A stretch of DNA of 64,000 bases from Desulfovibrionaceae bacterium (lineage in GTDB: Bacteria > Desulfobacterota > Desulfovibrionia > Desulfovibrionales > Desulfovibrionaceae): the NCBI GenBank assembly GCA_015709205.1, contig JACCQO010000002.1, positions 62,001 through 126,000 of the forward strand, read 5' to 3'. The notes under the pieces are model-generated. The model was not told the DNA's origin. It made no database searches and saw only the letters and a program-made list of their open reading frames with translations. Positions 46,964 through 55,411 of this stretch are shown in pieces. The position numbers and the translations under genes were made by a program. Positions within the stretch are counted from its first letter, which is position 1, and every line of letters begins with the position of its first letter.

Positions 46964-48205
46964 ATGCCCAGCATTCGCAAGAGCCTTCTGCAGTTCGTTT
47001 TTTCCGGCGCTTTCATGAAGCGCTGGAACGACAAGCTGCGCCCCATGGAACTGCTCGAGATCGACAAGCAGGCCCACAAGATGGTCGTGGCCTGGGCCCT
47101 GTTCATGTGCAACAGCCGGGGCCTGAGCGGGGAGGAGCGGCTGCGTCTGGGCGGGGAAATCGCCGAGGGCGGGCTCTTCGACTATTTCTACCGGCTGGTG
47201 ATCACGGACATCAAGCCGCCGATCTTCTATCAGATCAAGGCCAACCCCGAGCACTACCGCAAGCTGACGCGCTGGGTTCTGGAGCGCATGGAGCCGCGCG
47301 TGCAGACCCTGGGGCCGGAGTTCTGGGAGCGGCTGCGGGCCTATTTCGCGGCGGACGAGAACACCCTGTCGCGGCGCATCCTCTCGGCCGCGCACACCTT
47401 CGCCTCGGGCTGGGAGTTCAACCTCATCAAGGGCATCAACCCGCGCGACGACGAGTTCCAGGAGATCGACGAGTCCTTCAACAAGAGCCTGGCCGAGCAC
47501 GCGGACCTCGTGGGCGTGGACGAGCTCATGGCCGGGTGGGAGTCGCCGCTGGGCCGCTTCGGGCATCTCACGGGGCAACTGCGCTTCCAGAAACGCTGGT
47601 CCCAGACCCCGCGCATCCCGGAGACCTCGGTGCTCGGGCACATGTTCACCGTGGCCTGCTACGCCTACTTCTTTTCGCTGACCGTGGGCGCGTGCCGGGC
47701 GCGGTGCCAGAACAACTTCTACGCCGGGCTGTTCCACGACCTGCCGGAGCTGCTCACGCGCGACATCATCTCCCCGGTCAAGCGCTCCGTGGACTACCTG
47801 GCCGACCTGGTCAACGAGTACGAACGCAAGGAGCTCACGCGCCGCGTGTTCGAGCCCCTGCAGGCCGGCGGCCACGGCGACATCTGCGAGCGGCTGGCCT
47901 TTTTCCTCGGCCTGGGCACGGGCTCGGAGTTCCACGACACGGCCCTGGTGGACGGCAGGCCCGTGCGCACGGACTTCGCCGGGCTGCAGGCCGGCTACAA
48001 CGAGGACCGCTTCGACCCCAAGGACGGGGAGCTGCTCAAGATCTGCGACATCATGGCCGCGTTCATCGAAGCCTACACGGCCCTGCGCAACGGCATATCC
48101 TCGGACCAGCTCCAGGCCGCCATCTGGCGGATGCGCAGCAAGTACGGCCGCGTCAGCCTGGGCGACGCCGTGCACGTGGGCGCGCTGCTGGCCGACTTCG
48201 ACTAG
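46964..48205 (+). CDS. HD-domain phosphohydrolase
   Basis: A 413-residue cytoplasmic protein. ATG at 46964 has GGGAG eight bases upstream; an earlier in-frame codon at 46895 gives a poor N-terminus. The HD motif is in NNFYAGLFHDLPELLTRDI (about residues 246-264), with the first metal His probably in SVLGHMFTVACY and a late Asp in KICDIMAAFIEAY. Pattern resembles the HD_3/YfbR-like nucleotidase group, though the protein is twice as long as YfbR (199). It is followed after 27 bases by a CBS-domain gene, probably in the same operon. Substrate unknown; a nucleotide is likely. Confidence 0.78.
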   Translation: MPSIRKSLLQFVFSGAFMKRWNDKLRPMELLEIDKQAHKMVVAWALFMCNSRGLSGEERLRLGGEIAEGGLFDYFYRLVITDIKPPIFYQIKANPEHYRKLTRWVLERMEPRVQTLGPEFWERLRAYFAADENTLSRRILSAAHTFASGWEFNLIKGINPRDDEFQEIDESFNKSLAEHADLVGVDELMAGWESPLGRFGHLTGQLRFQKRWSQTPRIPETSVLGHMFTVACYAYFFSLTVGACRARCQNNFYAGLFHDLPELLTRDIISPVKRSVDYLADLVNEYERKELTRRVFEPLQAGGHGDICERLAFFLGLGTGSEFHDTALVDGRPVRTDFAGLQAGYNEDRFDPKDGELLKICDIMAAFIEAYTALRNGISSDQLQAAIWRMRSKYGRVSLGDAVHVGALLADFD

Positions 48206-48232
48206 ACCCCAAGAACGAGGGAGAAAGAGCTT

Positions 48233-48709
48233 ATGATGCTGCGAAAACGCGCCTGGGACATCATGCACGAGGACTTCATCACCATGACCGAGGAGGCCTC
48301 GGTGCTCGACGCCATGCGCGGGCTGGCCTCGTCGCCCCCGGGCTGCCTGGCCGTGCTCGTGACCGCGCCGGACGGCACGTACAAGGGCACGGTCTCCTCC
48401 TGGGACATGGTCCGCTTCGTGTCCACGGCGCTGCAGGGCGCGGACGCCTACAAGGACGTGGACGACGAGGGCTTCGAGGCCGGTGTGGGCGCGCATTGCA
48501 AGAAATGCGGCATCACGGGCGTGAGCGCGCTGATCAACCCCAAGACCCCGGTGGCGCGCCCGGGCGACCCGCTCCTGGTGCTCATGGAGGCCATGGTCAA
48601 GTCCGGCCAGCGGCTGGCCGTGGTCAAGGAGGGCGACAAGGTCATGGGCGTGATCTCCCTGACCGACGTGTTCAAGGAGCTGGCCCAGGGCATGGTGCCC
48701 GAGGACTAG
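48233..48709 (+). CDS. CBS-domain-pair protein
   Basis: A 158-residue cytoplasmic protein made of two CBS motifs: AWDIMHEDFITMTEEASVLD (about residues 7-26) and ALINPKTPVARPGDPLLVLM with IHSLT-like ending VMGVISLTDVFKEL. CBS pairs bind adenosine nucleotides. Between them lies an insertion with AHCKKCGITG (two Cys). ATG 48233 or 48236 behind GAGGGAGAAAG. It follows an HD phosphohydrolase and may sense the nucleotide the HD protein acts on; this is inference from adjacency. Confidence 0.85.
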   Translation: MMLRKRAWDIMHEDFITMTEEASVLDAMRGLASSPPGCLAVLVTAPDGTYKGTVSSWDMVRFVSTALQGADAYKDVDDEGFEAGVGAHCKKCGITGVSALINPKTPVARPGDPLLVLMEAMVKSGQRLAVVKEGDKVMGVISLTDVFKELAQGMVPED

Positions 48710-48754
48710 GCCGGAAGGGAACCCGCGGGGCGAACGCCGCGCGCCGCATATCCG

Positions 48755-48799
48755 AAAAAAACGGGCGGCCCGGAACGCATTGCGCGTTCCGGGCCGCCC
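48755..48799 (-). terminator. Terminator of ribB
   Basis: A 16-bp perfect stem (48763-48778 with 48784-48799) with a 5-base loop. On the minus strand it is followed by AC-free T-run (complement of 48755-48761), 50 bases after the ribB stop. It may also stop the CBS gene on the plus strand. Confidence 0.9.
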
Positions 48800-48848
48800 T
48801 TGTCTTCGGTTCGACGATCGCCGGCGGTTCCAGTCGGAGGCGGGCGCC

Positions 48849-49502
48849 TCAGACCGCGATGCGCGCGCTTGCCTCGCGGAAGCGCACGATGTCGTCCACC
48901 GTGCACACGGGCAGCCCGTGCAGCCCGGCAAAGGCCACGATCTCCGGCAGCCGGGCCATGGTGCCGTCCGGGTTGGTCAGTTCGCAGAGCACGCCGCAGG
49001 GCGCAAGCCCGGCGAGCTGCATGAGGTCCACGGTGGCCTCGGTGTGCCCGCGCCGCTCCAGCACGCCGCCGTCGCGGGCGAGCAGGGGGAAGACGTGCCC
49101 GGGCCGCCGCAGGTCCGCCGGAGCCGCGCCGTCGCGCACGGCGGCGCGCACCGTGGCCACGCGGTCCGCGGCCGAGACGCCGGTGGTCACGCCCGCGGCC
49201 GCCTCGATGGACACGGTGAAGGCCGTGCCCTGCGTGTTGGTGTTGCGCTCGACCATCATGGGCAGCCCCAGGGCGCGGACCTTCTCGCGCTTCAGGCACA
49301 GGCACACGATGCCGCTGCATTCGCGGATGAGCAGGGCCATCTGGGGTTCGGTCAGGGACCCGGCCGCGAAGATGAGGTCGCCCTCGTTCTCGCGGTCCTC
49401 GTCGTCCGTGACGAGCACGCCCCGGCCCGCGGCCAGGGAGGCCAGGGCGGCCTCCACGCGCTCCAGGGGCGCTCCAAAGGGGGACAATAGATTCTGATTC
49501 AT
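48849..49502 (-). CDS. ribB: 3,4-dihydroxy-2-butanone-4-phosphate synthase
   Basis: A 217-residue enzyme converting ribulose 5-phosphate to formate and DHBP in riboflavin synthesis. Start ATG 49502 with AGGAG eight bases upstream. Motifs: [19 protein letters not shown] (metal-binding Glu/Asp loop, about residues 30-48), [38 protein letters not shown] and [11 protein letters not shown]. Length matches the monofunctional E. coli RibB (217), with no C-terminal RibA half. Controlled by the FMN riboswitch upstream and closed by a terminator. Confidence 0.96.
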   Translation of the reverse strand: MNQNLLSPFGAPLERVEAALASLAAGRGVLVTDDEDRENEGDLIFAAGSLTEPQMALLIRECSGIVCLCLKREKVRALGLPMMVERNTNTQGTAFTVSIEAAAGVTTGVSAADRVATVRAAVRDGAAPADLRRPGHVFPLLARDGGVLERRGHTEATVDLMQLAGLAPCGVLCELTNPDGTMARLPEIVAFAGLHGLPVCTVDDIVRFREASARIAV

Positions 49503-49641
49503 GGTAATTCTCCTGTAAGAAAAACGGGTTACCAGAATCAGGGCGCAAGGGGACAGACGACCGGCCGCGCACGCGACCGGCAGGGCGGCCACGGGATGCC
49601 CGCAAGGGGGTCCGCGCCGTCCAGGTGGGGACTCGACTGCC
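49503..49641 (-). other. Expression platform between FMN riboswitch and ribB
   Basis: About 140 bases separate the aptamer from the ribB ATG. A G/C hairpin can form around 49555-49590 (GGCCG/CGGCC type). A terminator with T-run is not obvious, and the ribosome-binding site TACAGGAG is close to the ATG, so control may be by sequestering translation or by Rho. Confidence 0.45.
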
Positions 49642-49804
49642 TCATTCTCTTCCATCCGGACTGTCACCGTCGGCTCCGGCATCGCACCGGATCTGCTGAC
49701 CCCTCCTCCCGACGAGGAGGGCGCTCGCGGGCTCCCCCGGCCGGGCGCCGAAGCGCCGGACCCGGGATACCGCCGGTGGGGAATTGCACCCCGCCCTGAG
49801 AACA
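49642..49804 (-). promoter_or_regulatory. FMN riboswitch (RFN element)
   Basis: On the minus strand the conserved RFN core is present in order: TCAGGGCGGGGTG, AATTCCCCACCGGCGGTA, a variable arm, GAGCCCGCGAGCG, CAGATCCGGTG, then GCCGACGGTGACAGTCCGGATG and AAGAGAA at the 3-prime end. The outer stem closes between TCTC (near 49802) and GAGA (near 49646). It precedes ribB and should lower its expression when FMN is abundant. Confidence 0.96.
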
Positions 49805-49846
49805 AGTGGTTCGATTCTTGGCCCAAGCAAGGGCCCGCGTCAATCG

Positions 49847-49922
49847 AAAGATAGCCTCCTACGGAGGCGGGGAAAGATAGCCTTCTCCCGAGGCTGGGAA
49901 AGATCGCCCTTCGGGCGCGGGG
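49847..49922. repeat. Three tandem 24-26-bp units, each forming its own hairpin
   Basis: Units begin AAAGATAGCC, AAAGATAGCC and AAAGATCGCC (49847, 49873, 49899) and end in GGGG or TGGG. Each has a short palindrome with different bases: GCCTCC/GGAGGC, AGCCT/AGGCT, CGCCC/GGGCG. A possible fourth, degenerate hairpin follows (GGGCG/CGCCC). It lies between the FMN riboswitch and the pckA terminator. Confidence 0.8.
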
Positions 49923-49982
49923 AAAGGGCGGCGGCACGCCCGTGCCCGCGCCCCGGGACGCGGGCCTGCGCCGCGCGGCGCG

Positions 49983-50012
49983 AAAAAAAGCGGCCCGGTG
50001 GGGGCCGCTTTT
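49983..50012 (-). terminator. Terminator of pckA
   Basis: On the minus strand the stem AAAAGCGGCCC/GGGCCGCTTTT (50002-50012 with 49986-49996) is followed by further T residues (seven T in all). It begins about 27 bases after the pckA stop. Confidence 0.9.
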
Positions 50013-50038
50013 CGAAACGTCCTTATGTGCGCCCGGGG

Positions 50039-51766
50039 CTACATGGCCATGGTCCGGGCCATGCGTTCGAGCAGGTCGGGCTTTTCCGCCAGGTCCGTGG
50101 AGAGCAGGTATTCGCGCCGCCGGCGCATGCGCTCGCGGAAGAGCGCGAGATAGGCCTCGCGGTTCTGGACGTGGGCCGGGTCGTACTTGGCGTAGAACCC
50201 GGGCAGCAGTTCCTCCACCGAGTCGCGGGCCGGAATCTGCGCGCCGGGCAGGAGGTCCCAGTCCACCCATTCCAGCCGGTCCATGAGCACGGCGGTCTGC
50301 AGGGTCAGCGAGGTCTTCAGCGGGATGTCCGTGAGGTCCTTGTCCGAGGAGCGCCAGAATCCGGCGGAGTTGAAGCAGTAGCCCGTGGCCCCGGACTCGA
50401 AGACCTTGGAGAAGGCGCGCACGTCGCGCCAGAGCTCGTAGACGCGGAAGGGGTTGGCGAAGGGGATGAAGACCAGGCGGCCCATCTCCTTTTCCGAGAC
50501 GTTCTCGGCCTGGTTGCGCACGGTCATCAGCGCCGCGCCCATGGCCACGGCCAGGTCCGGGTCGGTGTAGCGCATGATCGGCGGCAGGGTGGTGTCCTTG
50601 GAGAGCCAGCACATGGTCGCCGGGAAGGCGCAGCGGTTTACGTAGGCCCCGAGCAGGTCGCGGTCCATGAGCGCGCGGCCGTTGGCGTTGCGCAGGTCCA
50701 TGCCCACGGGCAGGTTGTGGCCGCCCACGTCCATCTGCATGTGGTTCATCACCGCGATGACGTAGGTCCAGTCCTGGTGGCCCAGGGGGCGGGAGTCGGT
50801 CTTGTCGAAGAGCGTGGGCTCCCAGGCGCGGCAGACCTTGTTCTCGATGTCGATCTGGAAGGCGTCGTCGTGGAGCACGACCTTGTGGAAGCCGTCGGGC
50901 AGGGTGCCCGCGTTGTCGTGGGCGTTGGTGTGCGAGGACTTGCCCGTGCCCGAGAGGCCGAAGAAGGCGATGGAGCGGTGCCCGAGCTGCTGCGCGGCCT
51001 CGTCCTCGCAGTTGGAGAAGTCGAATTCCTTGATGCCGCCGTGGCAGGCGGCCATGCCCACGCGGATGCCCGAGGTCCAGGCCAGGGTCAGGGTGCCCTT
51101 CTTGCGCTCGCCGAAATAGCGCATGCCGAAGTTGAAGATGACGTTGGCCTGCTCGTCCACCAGGGCGAGCTGCGGACCGCCGTGGTTGTGGTAGAAGGGG
51201 TCCTCGTTGCGCCAGTCGTTGTCGCCGATGACGATGATGTCCTGCACGGGCAGGGGGTGGCTCTTTTCGTAGGCCTCGGCCAGCTCGGCGTAGGGCGTGA
51301 AGTTGGCCAGCCAGTTGAAGACGTTCATGGCGTCGTCTTCCGTGGCGATGATCGTGGCCTTGATCATCAGGTCCTTGTCCAGCCCGACCACGCCCACGGC
51401 CTTGATCAGCGGCCGCTTCTGCAGGTCGCTCACGGCCTCGCGCAGGTCGCCGAGGACCTTGCTGCGGTCCGAGGGCGTGAGGCGGTTGAAGAAGCGCCGG
51501 GCCTCGGCCGTGCGGCCCACGATGCGGCCCTGGCAGTGGTTGAGGACCTTGGCCCCGCGGGGCAGCTCCAGCCGCCGCGCCGCCGGGGGATAGATCTCCA
51601 GGTCCGTCTCCTGCACGTCCCACTGGGCGCGCGCCAGTTCGTAGGCCTCGGCCGCCGAGACCTCGCGGACGCGCTTGTCCATGAGCAGGGTCTCGGCCAC
51701 GGCGCGCAGGGGCGGAATGCGCGTGAGCTCGTTCTTGTAGAATTCGTAGGTGGACTGGCTGGCCAT
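50039..51766 (-). CDS. pckA: Phosphoenolpyruvate carboxykinase (ATP), divergent type
   Basis: A 575-residue enzyme interconverting oxaloacetate plus ATP with PEP, ADP and CO2. ATG 51766 has AGGAC seven bases upstream; the earlier in-frame start lacks support. The kinase P-loop is [14 protein letters not shown]; the usual ATP-PEPCK reads [23 protein letters not shown] stands for the YAGEMKKG loop, and [11 protein letters not shown] for the kinase-2 motif. The overall length is above the usual 525-540, and the protein is clearly related but distant from E. coli PckA. Anaplerotic or gluconeogenic role is expected. Monocistronic with a good terminator. Confidence 0.85.
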   Translation of the reverse strand: MASQSTYEFYKNELTRIPPLRAVAETLLMDKRVREVSAAEAYELARAQWDVQETDLEIYPPAARRLELPRGAKVLNHCQGRIVGRTAEARRFFNRLTPSDRSKVLGDLREAVSDLQKRPLIKAVGVVGLDKDLMIKATIIATEDDAMNVFNWLANFTPYAELAEAYEKSHPLPVQDIIVIGDNDWRNEDPFYHNHGGPQLALVDEQANVIFNFGMRYFGERKKGTLTLAWTSGIRVGMAACHGGIKEFDFSNCEDEAAQQLGHRSIAFFGLSGTGKSSHTNAHDNAGTLPDGFHKVVLHDDAFQIDIENKVCRAWEPTLFDKTDSRPLGHQDWTYVIAVMNHMQMDVGGHNLPVGMDLRNANGRALMDRDLLGAYVNRCAFPATMCWLSKDTTLPPIMRYTDPDLAVAMGAALMTVRNQAENVSEKEMGRLVFIPFANPFRVYELWRDVRAFSKVFESGATGYCFNSAGFWRSSDKDLTDIPLKTSLTLQTAVLMDRLEWVDWDLLPGAQIPARDSVEELLPGFYAKYDPAHVQNREAYLALFRERMRRRREYLLSTDLAEKPDLLERMARTMAM

Positions 51767-51935
51767 GGCTTGTCCTCGCGCGGGGGTTGGGGTGTGGCGG
51801 GCCCTGGGCCGAAGCCGCAACGGACGGCTGCTGCGGATCGATACTGCGGCGCGCGCGGTCTGGGTACACGAAAAACGCGCGCGGGAAAAGCCCCGGGCCG
51901 CGGAAATCGCCCGGGCGGGCGGCCCGGGAGCGGCC

Positions 51936-52931
51936 CTAGAAGGTGCCCGTCACAAAGGCCTGGGCCAGCAGCATCGTGTACTTGCGGTTGTAGAGGCGTT
52001 CGGCCTTGACCAGTTCCCGGCCCGCCTCGGCCGGTTCCATGGCCTTGGCGTAGGGGCGGTCGGTGATCATGGCGCAGAAGGAGTCGGCCGCCGCGGCGAG
52101 CTGGCCGATGGAGCTGATCTGCTGGTCCGCGGTCTTGCGCGGATAGCCCGAGCCGTCGAGGCGTTCGTGGTGCTCCAGGATGCACTGCATGATCTCGTCG
52201 TGCTTGATGCCCAGCTTGCCCATGATCCGCGCGCCGGTCAGGGAGTGGGCCACGACCTTTTCGCGGTCCTCCTTGGTCAGGGGCACGGTCTTGTCGCGGA
52301 TGAACTGGGGCACCTTGCTCATGCCCAGGTCGTGCAGGAAGAGGCCCTGCGCGGTGCGGTCCAGGTCGCGGCGGCGCAGCTCCTTGCGCGTCCTGAAGAG
52401 CAGCCACAGGCCGACCACGGCGGTGTTCATGGAGTGGTTGGGCAGGGTGTGCGCGGTCTTCAGGCGGCGCATCAGCGCCTTGATGCGGTGCTGGTCCTCG
52501 TTGAGATACTCGGTGAGGACCATGATGTCCGCGTCCAGCCGTTCGTACACGGCCTGCACGGGCTGGTCGAAGAATTCCTCCAGGCGGGCGGGCAGGGCCT
52601 GGAAGAAGATGTCCGCGATCTCCGCCTCCTTGAGGTTGGCGTCCACGAGCACCAGGTCGAGCTGCTTGCAGATGTGCTTGGAGTAGACCGGGTGGTCGGA
52701 GCGCGAGACGAAGAGATCGCCGGTCTGGCAGAGGTTGTTGATCTCCTCGACCTGCTCGTTGGTCAGCCGCTGGCCCTTGCGGCTGTAGGTCTGCAACTGG
52801 CAGACGTCCTCCTTGAACACGAACAGGTCCAGCGGAGGCCGGTACTTGGGGAAGCTGTCGAGGATGGCCAGGCTGATCTGGTAGTATTCCTCGGTGATGT
52901 TGTCCGGAACCGAACTCTTGTGTGCGCACAT
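51936..52931 (-). CDS. HD-GYP-type phosphodiesterase-like protein
   Basis: A 331-residue cytoplasmic protein. Residues about 160-310 form an HD-GYP-like domain: HDLGMSKVP (His200-Asp201), the double His EHHERLDGSGYP (His254, His255; GYP in 262-264). HD-GYP proteins degrade cyclic di-GMP. The usual Lys after HDxG is Met here, which may affect activity. The N-terminal 150 residues are helical with no recognised sensor domain. ATG at 52931. It is separate from pckA (gap 169 bases) and not obviously in an operon. An inactive signalling protein is possible. Confidence 0.85.
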   Translation of the reverse strand: MCAHKSSVPDNITEEYYQISLAILDSFPKYRPPLDLFVFKEDVCQLQTYSRKGQRLTNEQVEEINNLCQTGDLFVSRSDHPVYSKHICKQLDLVLVDANLKEAEIADIFFQALPARLEEFFDQPVQAVYERLDADIMVLTEYLNEDQHRIKALMRRLKTAHTLPNHSMNTAVVGLWLLFRTRKELRRRDLDRTAQGLFLHDLGMSKVPQFIRDKTVPLTKEDREKVVAHSLTGARIMGKLGIKHDEIMQCILEHHERLDGSGYPRKTADQQISSIGQLAAAADSFCAMITDRPYAKAMEPAEAGRELVKAERLYNRKYTMLLAQAFVTGTF

Positions 52932-53789
52932 GGGGCGACTCGTTCACCTGGCCCCGCGAACCCGGGGGTGGACGTTTTCCAATGCAGCCCCCTAGATAGC
53001 GATTTGTCCCGCCTCCTGCAAGGCGGCAATGCCGCTGTCCCCTTTCGTCGCCCTTGGGCGGCGCGCTGGGCGGAGGATTTTCCGCGGCGGCGCGTGGCGG
53101 GCGGGTTGGGCGGGCGCAGCGCGAGGGTGGCCGCCGCGCCTGAGGAACGCGGGTTCGGGGCGGTGCGCCCCAGGCTGGTGCGTCGGGGCTTCAAGCGCTG
53201 CTTGATGGTTTTTCCCCGCGCGGGACCGCCCCGGAGAAACCGCTCCCTGGATGCTCCGCCGTTGCGCCGTTGTTCCTCCCCTGGCGCGTCCTCGTCGTCC
53301 TTTTTTCTCTTTCCGCCCGGCGGGACCCCCGCTCCGGCTCCCCGCGCGACGCCGCGCCCGGTGACCCGGGCGCATCCTCCGGCCGGGCGGCCCTCCTTCC
53401 TCCACGCCGCCGCGCTCCCGGGACGCCGGGGGAAGTGCGGGCGGATGCTTCGGGCCGTCTCACCGCCCGCGCATCCGACAGCACTTTCACCGGCGTCCGG
53501 CCCGCGCACCATCCCCTGCGATCCGTCTTGCTTTTCCTTTTTTCCCCCTGCCGCCCGTTTCGCTGCCCTCCGCCACACCGGCGGCCGCCCCGCGTCCGCC
53601 TTCGGTTCTCGGCGCATTTTTCTCCCACCGGACCCATCCCCCTTTCTCCCACGTCTTCCCCCGGCTCCCACCTTCTGCTCCTCCCGGACCCGTCCGTCCG
53701 GGAGCCCGCGTCCGGGGCGGATTTTTTCTAAATTTTTTTTAAACAAAACTTCAATTGCTACTTGACAGTTATCTGCCTGTAGGAGAAGA
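52932..53789. other. Long non-coding gap before the dcw cluster with a polypyrimidine plus strand
   Basis: About 860 bases hold no supported gene; frames here give Arg/Pro/Ser-rich translations without ribosome-binding sites. From about 53,210 to 53,730 the plus strand is strongly pyrimidine-rich, with repeated TTTTC/CTCC/CCC blocks, and the last 50 bases become AT-rich (TTTTTTCTAAATTTTTTTTAAAC). A TTGACA at 53762-53767 may be the mraZ -35 but no good -10 follows. Confidence 0.6.
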
Positions 53790-53820
53790 AGTGGTGAAAA
53801 GTGGTAAAAGGTGGGAATGG
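53790..53820 (+). promoter_or_regulatory. MraZ operator: three 10-bp-spaced GTGG boxes
   Basis: GTGGTG (53791), GTGGTA (53801) and GTGGGA (53811) are exactly ten bases apart and end at the GGGAAC before the mraZ ATG. MraZ is known to bind direct repeats of this kind upstream of its own gene and repress the dcw operon. Here the last box overlaps the place of the ribosome-binding site. Confidence 0.82.
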
Positions 53821-53824
53821 GAAC

Positions 53825-54274
53825 ATGCTCTTCCGCGGACGATCCTACAGAAGCCTGGACGACAAGGGGCGGCTCATGCTGCCCCCGGAGTTCCGGGACA
53901 TTCTGCTGTCGCGCAGCTCGGAAGGGCGGTTCGTGCTCACCACCTACGACGGCTGCGTCGTGGGCTACCCGCTGCCCGACTGGGAGGAGTTCGAGGAGAA
54001 CTTCAACCGTCTGCGCAACCCTTCCAAGAAGATGCGCGACTTCCGGCGCCTGGTCATCGGCGGCGCCGAGGAGATGGTCATCGACAAGCAGGGGCGGGTG
54101 CGCATTTCCCCGGCCCACCGGGGTTATGCGACCCTGGGCAAGGACGTGGTCATCGTGGGGCAGCTGAACAAGTTCGAGATTTGGGACCAGGCCAGGGTCG
54201 AGACCGTCATGGAGCAGGACTTCAGCGACGTGACCGGCGAACTGGCCGAAAGCGGAATCGACTTCGCCTTGTAG
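53825..54274 (+). CDS. mraZ: Transcriptional regulator MraZ
   Basis: A 149-residue DNA-binding protein of two SpoVT/AbrB-like halves ([21 protein letters not shown] at the start, and [19 protein letters not shown] from about residue 80). It represses its own dcw operon through the upstream repeats. ATG 53825 is chosen; it has no canonical ribosome-binding site because the boxes occupy that place. First gene of the dcw cluster; the next gene starts 11 bases after its stop. Confidence 0.95.
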   Translation: MLFRGRSYRSLDDKGRLMLPPEFRDILLSRSSEGRFVLTTYDGCVVGYPLPDWEEFEENFNRLRNPSKKMRDFRRLVIGGAEEMVIDKQGRVRISPAHRGYATLGKDVVIVGQLNKFEIWDQARVETVMEQDFSDVTGELAESGIDFAL

Positions 54275-54285
54275 GAGAGAGCCGT

Positions 54286-55278
54286 TTGCCAACGAGCGGG
54301 GAAGCGGAACCTCGGCAACACCTGCACGTGCCCGTGCTTCGGGACGAGGTTCTGCACTATCTCCGGCCCAAACCCGGCGGTGTCTATCTGGACGGCACCG
54401 TGGGGCTGGGCGGCCACAGCGAGGCCATCATGGAGGCGGCACAGGGCGGGGCGCAGCTCCTGGGGCTCGACCGTGACGCACGGGCCCTGCGGATCGCCGG
54501 AGAGAGACTGGGGCGGTTCGGGGAGCGGGTTGCGCTGGTGCACACCGCGTACAGCGGGTTCGCGGACGCCCTTCGGGAAAAGGGCTGGGACGAACCCGGG
54601 AAGCTGGACGGCGTGCTCCTGGACGTGGGCGTCTCGTCCATGCAGTTGGACGACCCCGAGCGGGGCTTCAGCTTTCTGCAGGACGGGCCGCTGGACATGC
54701 GGATGGACCCGGGAGGGGGCATGGCCCCGGCCTCGGCCATCGTGAACAGGACAGGTTTCGAGGAATTGAAGCGGATCATTTGGGAGTACGGAGAGGATCC
54801 CATGGCCGGTCGCATCGCCCGCAGCATCATCAACGCCCGCAACGAGGAGCCCATCGAAACGACCCTGCGCCTGGCGCGGATCGTGGAAAAGGCCTATCCT
54901 CCGAAGATGCGGGCCACCGCCAGGAACCATCCCGCCACCCGTACCTTCCAGGCCCTGCGCGTGGCCGTCAACGGCGAGCTGGACGAGCTGAGGTCCTTTC
55001 TCAGGGACGTCGTCCCCCACGTGGCCGTCGGCGGGCGCATCGCCGTCATCTCCTTCCATTCCCTCGAAGACAGGATCGTCAAGCGGTTCTTCCGGGACGA
55101 GGCCAAAGGCTGCGTCTGTCCCCGGGAGATTCCGGTATGCATCTGCGGTCGTACCCCCACCTTGAAGGTGTTGACCAAAAAGCCGGTCGTTCCCGGCGAA
55201 GCCGAGATCGCCGCCAATCCGCGCGCGCGCAGTTCCAAGCTGCGCGTGGCCGAGCGGGTGGCGCAGCCCGCGGCCTGA
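54286..55278 (+). CDS. rsmH: 16S rRNA (cytosine-1402 N4)-methyltransferase
   Basis: A 330-residue SAM-dependent enzyme that methylates C1402 of 16S rRNA in the ribosomal P site. TTG start at 54286 behind AGGAGAG; no ATG gives a better frame. The family landmarks HVPVLRDEVLHYL, DGTVGLGGHSEAI (SAM loop), LLDVGVSSMQLDDPERGFSF, RNHPATRTFQALRVAVNGEL and ISFHSLEDRIVKRFF are all present. A Cys-rich loop (KGCVCPREIPVCICG, about residues 274-288) is in the usual place. Part of the dcw cluster, between mraZ and ftsL. Confidence 0.97.
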   Translation: MPTSGEAEPRQHLHVPVLRDEVLHYLRPKPGGVYLDGTVGLGGHSEAIMEAAQGGAQLLGLDRDARALRIAGERLGRFGERVALVHTAYSGFADALREKGWDEPGKLDGVLLDVGVSSMQLDDPERGFSFLQDGPLDMRMDPGGGMAPASAIVNRTGFEELKRIIWEYGEDPMAGRIARSIINARNEEPIETTLRLARIVEKAYPPKMRATARNHPATRTFQALRVAVNGELDELRSFLRDVVPHVAVGGRIAVISFHSLEDRIVKRFFRDEAKGCVCPREIPVCICGRTPTLKVLTKKPVVPGEAEIAANPRARSSKLRVAERVAQPAA

Positions 55279-55411
55279 GGCCGGACGGCCCGCGGCCGCC
55301 ACGAGGCGGACCGCGCCTGGGTGCGCCAGGACTGCGCACGGACCGGACGCGCGGCGTACCGGCCTCGGGGGACGGGCGCGCCGCGCGCAGCGAGCGCATG
55401 AGGAGAATCGG

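Noticed and set aside
53191-53731. Frames of about 150 residues in the polypyrimidine gap before mraZ
   Set aside because: No start signals, low complexity, and no family likeness; composition explains the lack of stops.
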